A stretch of 64,000 bases of DNA, taken from NCBI GenBank assembly GCA_027493525.1, contig JAOSKN010000001.1, positions 1,674,001 to 1,738,000 of the forward strand. Reading direction: 5' to 3'. This document shows positions 33,934 through 41,226 of this stretch, in pieces; positions within the stretch are counted from its first letter, which is position 1, and every line of letters starts with the position of its first letter. The notes beneath the pieces were generated by a model that did no database searches, was not told the origin of the DNA, and saw only the letters and a list, made by a program, of their open reading frames with translations. This stretch comes from Planctomycetota bacterium. GTDB lineage: Bacteria > Planctomycetota > SZUA-567 > H5-PLA8. The translations under genes and the position numbers were made by a program.

Positions 33934-34527
33934 ATGCGCGTGCTGACCGAGAACGAAGTCCGCGAACTGGCGCGCCGGCTGGCGCCGGGTGAGACGTTCG
34001 CCATCCCGCCGGACGCGATCCTGACGCCGCTGGCGCGGGACTTCCTTCGCGAGCGCGGCGTGCAGCTCGCCGAGCGCGAACCGCAGGCGCGGCGCGGGGC
34101 GAGGGACCCGGACGACGCGCTGGTCGAGGCCGTCGCGGCGGAGGTCTCGCGCACGCTGCAGGGCGAAGCCGCGCCGCAGGCCGCCGCCTCGCCGCAAGGC
34201 GCGGCGCTGGAACGGGTCGGGCGGCATTCGGGCGGAGCCGGCGGAGTGGGCGCCTCGCAGCGCGCGGTGGTCTGGGGCATCGGCGCCGACGCGCCGGGCA
34301 TCCTGGCCGCCGTCGCCGAGCTGCTGGGCGAGAAGAAGATCAACATCCTCGAGATCAGCCAGACGATCCTCTCCGGCGTCTTCGCGATGGTGATGATCGT
34401 GGACGTCTCGCAGGCGACCTGTTCGTTCGGGGAACTCAAGAACGCCATCGAAGCCATCGGCCGCGAACGCGGTCTGAACCTCTCCGCCCAGCGCGACGAG
34501 ATTTTCCAGTACATGCACCGGGTTTGA
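33934..34527 (+). CDS. BMC-associated fusion of a EutT/EutQ-like N-terminal motif and an ACT domain
   Basis: 197 residues from ATG 33934, six bases after GGAG. Residues 1-48 (VLTENEVRELA, ETFAIPPDAILTPLARDFLR) resemble the short N-terminal module of EutT and EutQ, with the LTPLARDFL signature. Residues 58-77 (DPDDALVEAVAAEVSRTLQG) form an amphipathic helix of the encapsulation-peptide kind. A Gly/Ala linker leads to an ACT domain of the UPF0237/ACT_6 type at 108-197 (VVWGIGADAPGILAAVAELL, INILEISQTILSGVFAMVMI). ACT domains bind small ligands and often regulate enzymes. The combination suggests a regulatory protein that sits in or on the compartment. No catalytic motif is seen. It is the last gene before a family-1 repeat. 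Confidence 0.75.
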   Translation: MRVLTENEVRELARRLAPGETFAIPPDAILTPLARDFLRERGVQLAEREPQARRGARDPDDALVEAVAAEVSRTLQGEAAPQAAASPQGAALERVGRHSGGAGGVGASQRAVVWGIGADAPGILAAVAELLGEKKINILEISQTILSGVFAMVMIVDVSQATCSFGELKNAIEAIGRERGLNLSAQRDEIFQYMHRV

Positions 34528-34529
34528 AG

Positions 34530-34587
34530 AGCAGGATGAAGTGCTGAAGTCTGATTTCATACTTCATACTTCATACTTCATACTACT
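34530..34587. repeat. Family-1 repeat hairpin
   Basis: GAGCAGGATGAAGTGCTGAAGT followed closely by four TTCATAC units (34554-34586; first part shown shortened), which pair partly with the left arm. It ends the BMC region and lies between convergent genes. Confidence 0.7.
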
Positions 34588-34591
34588 CCCC

Positions 34592-35530
34592 TCACGCCCA
34601 GAGCCTGAACCACGCCGCCGCCAGGTACAGAAACGTGCGCGTGTAGTCGTGCGCCTGGTTCTGGATCAGCGTGTAGCTGCGCGTGCCGGGGAGCTTGTGG
34701 AAGAGCGCCTCGATGGACTTCGGCGTGCAGACGCCGTCCTTCTCGCCCGCGGTGAGCAGGACCGGCAGGTTGAGGCGGTGGACGTGATTCATGGTGTCGA
34801 TCGCGCCCACGGCGCGCCAGGCGGCGGCTTCGGAACCGGCCTCGGCGAGGGCTTTTTCGGCGAGCGCGTAGGCGCCCTTCTCGCGTTCGGCGTAGACCAT
34901 CGGGAAATGGGTCAGGAACGGAACGTCGGCCGCGACACAGCGCGCGCCGCGGTCGTTGAAGAGGCTGCCCAGCAACAGCGCCGTTCCGCCGCCCTGGCTG
35001 GTGCCGAAGAAGCTCACGCGGTCCGGCAGCACCGACGGCTGCGCCTGCGCCCAGCGCGCGGCGAGGAGCACGTCGGTGAGCCAATGCCGGTAGCCGGCGC
35101 GCCCGAGGCTGCGGATCGTGTCGGGTAGCACCGGCCAGGAGCCGTCGCGCTTCTTCGATTCGTCAGGTCCCTGCGGCGTGGCGTACCCCAGCGGGTTCAC
35201 GTGCAGGACGTTGAAACCCTGCGAAACGAGTTCCGGGTGCGCGCTCATCTCGGCGCCGTACCCCGGGACGTGAACCAGGAGCGGCGCGGGACCGGAGGGC
35301 GCGGGCTGCCACAGGCCGTGGAAGGGTTCGAGCGGCTCGGGGCCGTCGGGCACGAACTTGATGTAGGCCGTGCCCTTCTGGTGGCGCACGCCGAACGGGA
35401 AGCGGTTCACGGCGTCGGTGAGCGTACCGCCTTCGCAGGCGGTGGCGTCCGCGAGCTTCCAGAGTTCGCCGGCCCACGCGTCGATCTCGCTTGAAGCGGG
35501 GTAGTGCTGCTGGCCGGGGTAGTCGGGCAT
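34592..35530 (-). CDS. Acetyl-xylan-esterase-like alpha/beta hydrolase (AXE1/CE7 type)
   Basis: 312 residues from ATG 35530, six bases after GGAG. The alpha/beta-hydrolase catalytic residues are visible: Ser in SFFGTSQGGGTALLLG, Asp in LTAGEKDGVCTPKS and His in IQNQAHDYTRTF. HVPGYGAEMSAHPELVSQGF is the oxyanion-loop strand, and HVNPLGYATPQGPDESKKRDG matches the CE7/AXE1 outline. It would deacetylate sugars or small esters. No signal peptide is evident, so it would work in the cytoplasm on imported oligosaccharides. It runs convergently to the BMC genes. Confidence 0.82.
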   Translation of the reverse strand: MPDYPGQQHYPASSEIDAWAGELWKLADATACEGGTLTDAVNRFPFGVRHQKGTAYIKFVPDGPEPLEPFHGLWQPAPSGPAPLLVHVPGYGAEMSAHPELVSQGFNVLHVNPLGYATPQGPDESKKRDGSWPVLPDTIRSLGRAGYRHWLTDVLLAARWAQAQPSVLPDRVSFFGTSQGGGTALLLGSLFNDRGARCVAADVPFLTHFPMVYAEREKGAYALAEKALAEAGSEAAAWRAVGAIDTMNHVHRLNLPVLLTAGEKDGVCTPKSIEALFHKLPGTRSYTLIQNQAHDYTRTFLYLAAAWFRLWA

Positions 35531-35554
35531 GGGAGGCTCCGGAGGCGAGGGCAA

Positions 35555-35698
35555 GAGGCAAGGTGAAAGGCAGAACGCGAGACGCAAAAAGAAAAACGTA
35601 AAACGAGGAAAGCTCAGGGCAGTTAGTTCATCCTACCAGGGTCCAACGGAGCCTTTCACGTTTCACGTTTCACGTTTTGCGTTCACGTTTCACATCCC
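35555..35698. repeat. Family-4 repeat hairpin (TTTCACG units)
   Basis: Right arm of tandem TTTCACG units (35655-35698) and an inverted, more diverged left arm (GGTGAAAGGCAGAACGCGAG at 35557 onwards), with about 50 bases between. It lies between the esterase and the kinase gene, both on the minus strand. Confidence 0.65.
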
Positions 35699-35718
35699 GC
35701 GCGCCATGCGTTCTTGCG

Positions 35719-36810
35719 CTACTTTTTTCCTGAACCGTCCCGTCCTGCCGCTGCCGAAGCGCTTGCGGCTGACGGGTCCGGTGACGCGGGCGGAGCGGCG
35801 CACGGGGTCTGGGAGCCGGTGGTCTGTCCGCCGCCGCGCGCGCCGAGGAGCTTCTTGGGCAGGGCGCAGGAGGTCCCGCCGCGGAAGACCGGCGCGAGCG
35901 GGCGTCCGGTGTCCTTGATCGCGTCGAGTTCCTTCTTCAGTTCTTCGGCGGAGGCGTAGCGGTCCTCGGGGGCTTTGGCCATCATGCGGGTGATGAGCAC
36001 GCCGTAGACGATGGGGATGCCGGGATCCTCGTCGCAGGGGCTGGGCGCGGTCTCGGTGAGGTGCTTGGCCATGATGACCATCGCGCCGCCGCCCTGGAAG
36101 GGCGTGTGCCCGGTGAGCAGGTGGTAGAAGGTCGCGCCCAGCGAATAGATGTCGGTGCGGCCGTCGAAGTTGCGGTCGGCGCGCGCCTGCTCGGGCGAGA
36201 TGTAGTGCGGCGTGCCGACGGCCATGCCCGCGCGGCTGTCGGCCTTGGACTCGGTCTCGCCGACCTTCTTCGCCAGGCCCAGGTCGCAGAGCTTGGCGAC
36301 CTTCCCCGAGGTGATCATGATGTTGTCGGGCTTGATGTCGCGGTGCACGAGCCCCTGGCCGTGCGCGTAGATCAGCGCGTCGGCGATCTCGCGGATCATG
36401 TCGAAGGCTTGTTGCGGCGGGAGCTTCTGCTGGTCGCGGAGCATCTGCTGCCCGGTCGGCCCGTCCACGTACTCCATGGCGAAGTAGGTGTAGCCGCGGT
36501 CGATGCCGCAGTCGATCCCGTTGATGATATGCAGGTGGTTGAGCCGCGCGCTCAGCCGCGCTTCGCTGAGGAAGCGTTCCTGGATCGACGGGTCGCGCGC
36601 CAGCTCCGGCTGCAGGATCTTCAGCGCGACGAGGCGCTCCATGCTGAGCTGCTTGGCCAGGAAGACGACCCCGACGGCGCCTTCGCCGAGCTTCTTCTTC
36701 AGCTCGAAGCCCGCGATGATCACGCGCTTGCGGCCGCTGGAAGACGACTCGTCTCCGCCTCCCGAAGGGTCGGGATGAAATAAAGGTCGAATCAACCCGC
36801 CTGGGTGCAT
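35719..36810 (-). CDS. Serine/threonine protein kinase
   Basis: 363 residues from ATG 36810, the start that leaves a short N-terminus. All kinase motifs are present: glycine loop LGEGAVGVVF, Lys64 in VALKIL, HRDIKPDN at 156-163 (catalytic Asp158), DLG instead of DFG at 176-178, GTPHYISPEQARA in the activation region, and DIYSLGATFYHLLTG. After the kinase fold comes a Pro/Ser/Ala-rich tail of about 50 residues without a membrane helix, so it is soluble. DLG is common in bacterial Hanks-type kinases. An FHA-domain gene lies divergently upstream, a possible phospho-binding partner. Confidence 0.93.
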   Translation of the reverse strand: MHPGGLIRPLFHPDPSGGGDESSSSGRKRVIIAGFELKKKLGEGAVGVVFLAKQLSMERLVALKILQPELARDPSIQERFLSEARLSARLNHLHIINGIDCGIDRGYTYFAMEYVDGPTGQQMLRDQQKLPPQQAFDMIREIADALIYAHGQGLVHRDIKPDNIMITSGKVAKLCDLGLAKKVGETESKADSRAGMAVGTPHYISPEQARADRNFDGRTDIYSLGATFYHLLTGHTPFQGGGAMVIMAKHLTETAPSPCDEDPGIPIVYGVLITRMMAKAPEDRYASAEELKKELDAIKDTGRPLAPVFRGGTSCALPKKLLGARGGGQTTGSQTPCAAPPASPDPSAASASAAAGRDGSGKK

Positions 36811-37041
36811 GCGCTCACACTTGATCCGGAAAGGCCGCCGGCACGCGCCGACACGAACCCCCATCTTACTCCATGACAGGGATTGCACCATGAAGGTGCA
36901 CAAGTTTATGCATCGGTTCTTTAACTAACCGGCCTTGTTTTCCTTGCTGCACAGGTGTTGACCTTTGGACCAAGTTAGGGACAATGATGAAACAGCCGAA
37001 ATATGCAAGGATCGTAAATTTGCAGTCGGGTGGGACATGTC

Positions 37042-37920
37042 ATGTCTTCTGGCGAACCTGTTGGCTATCTGCTCGGCGCCAAGTCGCGGCCGCTGCCGCT
37101 GCATCCGGGCGACGAATTGACGATGGGCCGCGAGCCGGCGAACAACCTGTTCTTTGAAGACGCGCACGCCAGCCGGCTGCACGCGATGATCCTGGTGAAT
37201 TCCGCCGGCGCGGTCTTCGTGAAGGATCTCGGCTCCACCAACGGCACTTGGCTGAACCACGAGCGCCTGCGCGCCGAGGAACCGCGGCCGCTGCGCTCGG
37301 GCGACAGCGTGCGGGTGGGCGGGCGGGTGGTCTCCTTCATCGGCAACTCGCCCAACGTCGTCCCGGCGCTGGAGGAGATGGAAGCGACCGACCAGCTCGC
37401 CAGGATGCGGACGCTGCAGGAAGGATACGTCTGGAAGAACGGCGGCGTGATGCCCGACCACGAACAGCCGCCGCCGCCGGATTCCGGCCCGCGTCTTCCG
37501 CACGTCCCCGAGCTGGTCGCCACCGAGGAAGGCCTGCCGTCGATGCCCGAGCCTTCGCTGGCCGGGAAGCTTTCCGACCAGAGCCTTCCGCAGGTCTTGC
37601 AGTTCCTGCACGCCACCGCGCGGACGGGCGAGCTGGAGGTTCGCGGGCAGAAGCTGAAGGGCCTGATCGGCTTCAGCCAGGGGCAGGCCGCCTTCGCGCA
37701 CGCCACGGCGCTCTCGGGCGACACGTTCAATTTCTCGGACCACGTGGACCGCAAGGGCGACGAGGCCGTGCTGACCATGGCGGGGTTCCGAGACGGGACC
37801 TTCCACTTCAAGCAGCTCGACGAGCTGAACCGCCCGCGCAACATCGACTTGCCCACGATCACGCTGATCTTCGAGTGCTGCCGGCAGATGGACGAGGCGC
37901 GCCGCGAGAAGGCCACGTAG
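37042..37920 (+). CDS. FHA domain and DUF4388 domain protein
   Basis: 292 residues. The N-terminal FHA domain (residues 8-105; MGREPANNLFF, SRLHAMILV, LGSTNGTWLN) should bind phosphothreonine. A Pro-rich linker follows, then a DUF4388 domain at about 170-285 (SLAGKLSDQSLPQVLQFLHA, TGELEVRGQKLKGLIGFSQG). ATG 37042 is preceded by GGGTGGG. It lies divergent to the kinase at 35719-36810, so phospho-signalling between the two is plausible. DUF4388 also occurs in the giant protein at 46080-49340. Confidence 0.88.
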   Translation: MSSGEPVGYLLGAKSRPLPLHPGDELTMGREPANNLFFEDAHASRLHAMILVNSAGAVFVKDLGSTNGTWLNHERLRAEEPRPLRSGDSVRVGGRVVSFIGNSPNVVPALEEMEATDQLARMRTLQEGYVWKNGGVMPDHEQPPPPDSGPRLPHVPELVATEEGLPSMPEPSLAGKLSDQSLPQVLQFLHATARTGELEVRGQKLKGLIGFSQGQAAFAHATALSGDTFNFSDHVDRKGDEAVLTMAGFRDGTFHFKQLDELNRPRNIDLPTITLIFECCRQMDEARREKAT

Positions 37921-37974
37921 CGCCGCCGGCCCGCGCCGCCGTTTTGTTTACCCGTGTCCTCAAGGAGCCGACCC

Positions 37975-38985
37975 ATGGGCCGCGCCTTCATCGAGCGTCT
38001 CAAGCCCGCCCCGCGCGCGGGGGGCTTCCGGATGGAGGGCTACTGGGTCTGGTGCGGCTCGGCGATCCGCGGCGAGGACGGCCGCTACCATCTCTTCGCC
38101 TCGCGCTGGCCGTCCGCGCTCCCCATGATCCCGCACTGGCTGACCAACTCGGAGGTCGTCCGCGCGGTCGCGGACCGGCCGGAAGGCCCGTACGCCTTCG
38201 AGGAGGTCGTGCTCCCGCCGCGCGCCGCGGCCTGGGACGGGCGGATGACCCACAATCCCACCATCCACAAGCGCGGGGACACTTTCCTGCTCTTCTATAC
38301 CGGCACGACTTACACCGGCCCCACGCCCGAGCCCGGCCGCCTCTGCACCAAGGAGATGCGGCTGGAAGCCCGCGCGAACCAGCGCATCGGCGTGGCGACC
38401 TCGAAGTCGGTCAGGGGCCCCTGGACGCGCCTCGACCGGCCGGTGCTCGAGCCGCGCCCGGGCAAGTGGGACGGGCTGATGACCACCAACCCCGCGCCCT
38501 GCGTGAACCCCGACGGCTCGATCTACCTGATCTACAAGTCCACCGCCCGCGAGGGCGACCTGCTGCGCATGGGCGCGGCGCGCGCGGCGCGCCCCGAAGG
38601 CCCGTACGAGCGCGTCCGCGACGAGTCGCTCTTCGCCTGGGACGAGACCCGGGATCACGTCGAGGACGCGTACGTCTGGCGCACGCCCGAAGGCTACGAG
38701 CTGCTGATGAAGGACATGCGCGGCGGCATCTGCGGCGAGCGCGGCGGCGGCATCCACGCGCGCTCGAAGGACGGCGCCGACTGGACGCTCACGCAGCCCC
38801 CGCTGGCCTACTCGCGCAAGGTCCGTTGGGACGACGGCACGACGACCGAGCAGACGCATCTGGAGCGCCCGCAGCTCCTGATCGAGAACGGCCGGCCGAC
38901 GCACCTGATCGCCGCGACCTCGCGCGGCGACGCGGCCAACCCGTTCCAGGAATCCTGGACCCTGGTCATCCCGCTCGAGGCGTAG
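37975..38985 (+). CDS. Glycoside hydrolase-like five-bladed beta-propeller protein (GH43/GH130-like)
   Basis: 336 residues, ATG 37975 after AAGGAG. Repeated strand pairs each ending in a short acidic or aromatic motif give a five-bladed propeller: EDGRYHLFASRW, THNPTIHKRGDTFLLFYTGT, TTNPAPCVNPDGSIYLIYKS, HVEDAYVWRTPEGYELLMKD, HLERPQLLIENGRPTHLIAA. This layout is seen in GH43, GH130 and related uncharacterised glycosidases. The Asp and Glu in the blade ends are candidates for catalysis. No signal peptide is present. Confidence 0.75.
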   Translation: MGRAFIERLKPAPRAGGFRMEGYWVWCGSAIRGEDGRYHLFASRWPSALPMIPHWLTNSEVVRAVADRPEGPYAFEEVVLPPRAAAWDGRMTHNPTIHKRGDTFLLFYTGTTYTGPTPEPGRLCTKEMRLEARANQRIGVATSKSVRGPWTRLDRPVLEPRPGKWDGLMTTNPAPCVNPDGSIYLIYKSTAREGDLLRMGAARAARPEGPYERVRDESLFAWDETRDHVEDAYVWRTPEGYELLMKDMRGGICGERGGGIHARSKDGADWTLTQPPLAYSRKVRWDDGTTTEQTHLERPQLLIENGRPTHLIAATSRGDAANPFQESWTLVIPLEA

Positions 38986-39079
38986 TCTTCCGCCGCCGGC
39001 GGCCCCGTTGCATTGCCGCCGGGGCGCGCTATCCTGGTTCGAGCTTCTATCGGAATATTACAGGGAGGTGCGAGACGCC

Positions 39080-40036
39080 ATGAACCGAATCCTGACGATC
39101 CTTTTCGCGGGCGCCGTGCTGGGGACGGCCCTGGCCGCCGAGATGCCGGAGTTCTCGGGCGAATGGGCCCAGGACGGCCCGTACACCAGGGACAGCCTGC
39201 AGGGCAAGGTGACGGTGCTTTATTTCTACGAGGAAGGCTGCCCGCGCTGCCGCGGGCGCTGGCCGGACCTGGAGCAGGTCCGGCTCCAGTTCGAGAAGGA
39301 CCCGGTGCTCTTCGTCGCCGTCAATTCCGGCAACGACAAGCGCACGGTCGAGAGCTACGCGAAGTCGGTCAACTCGCACTGGGCTTTCTTCGTCGATCAG
39401 GACCGCTCCTTCGAGAAGCAGGCGCTCCGCTCGGAGATCAGCCTCCAGAACATCTACCAGGCGATGATCCTCGACCCGTCCGGCAATCTGGGCATGGCCA
39501 ACCCGTCGAACCTGGCGGACGGGATCAAGGCCCGGCTGAACGGCGCGAAGTGGCGCATCGACCCGGCCGAGGTGCCCGAGCCGCTCACGAAGGCCTGGCG
39601 TGCGTTCGAATTCGGGCGCATGGCCGAGGCCGCTCCGGCGATCCGCCAGGCGCAGGCATCGAGCGACGCCAAGACCAAAGCGGTCGCGCAGAAGATGGCC
39701 GACGAGATCAAGGCGCTGATCGCCAAGCGCATCGAAGACGCCAAGACGAAGGTCGCGGCGGGCGATACCTGGGCCGGTTACAAGCTTTACGATGGCGCGG
39801 CGTCGGCCTTCAAGGACTTCCCCGAGGCGCGCCCCGCCGCCGCCGAGGCCGGCAAGCTGCGCAACGACGCCAAGGTGAAGAAGGAACTCCAGGCCCGCTT
39901 CATGCTCGAGAAGGCCCGCGAGATGCTCGCCTCCGGGAAGGACTCCGTGCGCCAGCAGGGCCGCATGGGCCTTGAGGCGATCCAGGCGCAGTTCCCGGAT
40001 ACCGAAGCCGCCGCGGCGGCCAAGGCGCTGAAGTAG
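39080..40036 (+). CDS. Secreted thioredoxin-like protein with helical C-terminal extension
   Basis: 318 residues from ATG 39080 (AGGGAGGTG site). Signal peptide ILTILFAGAVLGTALAAEMP, then a TlpA-like thioredoxin fold at about 25-155 with the active pair in YFYEEGCPRCRGRWPDL (CPRC) and a strand VLFVAVNSGNDKRTVESYAK. Residues 165-318 form a repetitive charged helical region rich in Lys and Ala. It probably acts as a thiol-disulfide exchange protein outside the cytoplasm. No partner redox gene is near. Confidence 0.82.
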   Translation: MNRILTILFAGAVLGTALAAEMPEFSGEWAQDGPYTRDSLQGKVTVLYFYEEGCPRCRGRWPDLEQVRLQFEKDPVLFVAVNSGNDKRTVESYAKSVNSHWAFFVDQDRSFEKQALRSEISLQNIYQAMILDPSGNLGMANPSNLADGIKARLNGAKWRIDPAEVPEPLTKAWRAFEFGRMAEAAPAIRQAQASSDAKTKAVAQKMADEIKALIAKRIEDAKTKVAAGDTWAGYKLYDGAASAFKDFPEARPAAAEAGKLRNDAKVKKELQARFMLEKAREMLASGKDSVRQQGRMGLEAIQAQFPDTEAAAAAKALK

Positions 40037-40155
40037 CGCCGCGTTACACCCTTCTTACGCCCCGCCCGCCTAAGACCGAGTAAGCTTTCGGCGGGCGCGC
40101 GTTCCCGGCGCGAGCCGGCCGCCGTGCCCCATGAAGCGAGCTGGGAGGCCGGCGC

Positions 40156-41034
40156 ATGCCCGAGGTCGCGAGCGCGACGCCGTCCGTACCTCCTCGCTGG
40201 CGCTGGAATCGGCGCCGATTCCTGAAGTGGACCGCCGGCGCGGCGGGCCTGGCGCTCGCCGGAGGGGCTTACAGCCTGCTGGAAGCCGGTTGGTTCCAGA
40301 TCACGCGCCCGGCGTGGACGGTGCCGAACCTGCCCGGGCCTTTCGAAGGCCTCGCCGCCGCGTTTCTCGCCGACCTGCATCACGGACCCTGGACGGGCCT
40401 GGACTACGTACGAGCCGCCGTCGAGGCCGCCAACGCGCTCGAGCCGGACCTGATTCTGCTGGGCGGGGATTATGTCCATCGCGGCGCGCGCTTCATCAGC
40501 CCCTGCATCCGGGAATTGAGCGCCCTCCGTGCGCCGCTGGGCGTCTACGGCGTGCTCGGCAACCACGACCACTGGCACGGCGCGCAGGCCACGCGCGATG
40601 CGCTGAAAGCGGCGGGCATCGCGTGCCTCGACAACCAGGGCGTCTGGCTGGAGCGCGGCGGCGCGAGGCTGCGGCTGGGCGGCGTGGGCGACCTGTGGGA
40701 GGACCGGCAGGACCTGGGCGCGGCGCTGGGCGACGCGCGCGAGTCCGACGCGGCGCTCGTGCTCTCGCACAACCCTGATTTCGCGGAGACGGTCGACGAC
40801 GGGCGCGTGGGACTGGTTCTGAGCGGGCACACGCACGGCGGGCAGGTCTGGCTGCCCTTCCTCGGCGCGCCGGTGCTGCCGAGCCGTTACGGACAGAAGT
40901 ATCGCGCGGGCTGGGTCCGGGCGCCGGCGACGAACGTGTACGTTTCGCGCGGGCTGGGAACGATCTCGCCGCCAGTGCGGTTCGGCTGCCGCCCGGAGCT
41001 GGCGCTGGGGAGATTGACGGCGGGGACAGCGTGA
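40156..41034 (+). CDS. Tat-exported metallophosphoesterase (YkuE/calcineurin-like)
   Basis: 292 residues with a twin-arginine signal NRRRFLKWTAGAAGLALAGG. The metal-binding motifs of calcineurin-type phosphoesterases follow in order: FLADLHHG (Asp, His), LLGGDYVH (Asp), LGNHDHWHG (Asn, His), LSHNPDF (His) and SGHTHGGQVWLP (His). YkuE-type enzymes of this family act on cell-surface phosphodiesters or lipids. ATG 40156 follows GGGAGG. Confidence 0.92.
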   Translation: MPEVASATPSVPPRWRWNRRRFLKWTAGAAGLALAGGAYSLLEAGWFQITRPAWTVPNLPGPFEGLAAAFLADLHHGPWTGLDYVRAAVEAANALEPDLILLGGDYVHRGARFISPCIRELSALRAPLGVYGVLGNHDHWHGAQATRDALKAAGIACLDNQGVWLERGGARLRLGGVGDLWEDRQDLGAALGDARESDAALVLSHNPDFAETVDDGRVGLVLSGHTHGGQVWLPFLGAPVLPSRYGQKYRAGWVRAPATNVYVSRGLGTISPPVRFGCRPELALGRLTAGTA

Positions 41035-41059
41035 GCTTTCGCGTAGTCCTCAGAAGGCG

Positions 41060-41153
41060 CCACGCCACGCAGTGGCGTGCGGCTGTCTCTAGACAACCTA
41101 AGTCTTCACGGGGTTGGATGCGTTCCGTCATCCGCACACCACTTCGTGGTGTG
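41060..41153. repeat. Two similar palindromic hairpins between convergent genes
   Basis: CACGCCAC-GCA-GTGGCGTG at 41060-41078 and CACACCAC-TTC-GTGGTGTG at 41135-41153, each a perfect 8-base stem with a 3-base loop. They lie between the convergent phosphoesterase and transglutaminase-like genes and may act as terminators or be REP-type palindromes. Confidence 0.65.
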
Positions 41154-41226
41154 GCACACGCTCAAGACGACGCGGAGCGATGCGGCTTTTCAGGCAGAGC
41201 CCGGTCCGCGGTCCTCGCGCCTCGCC

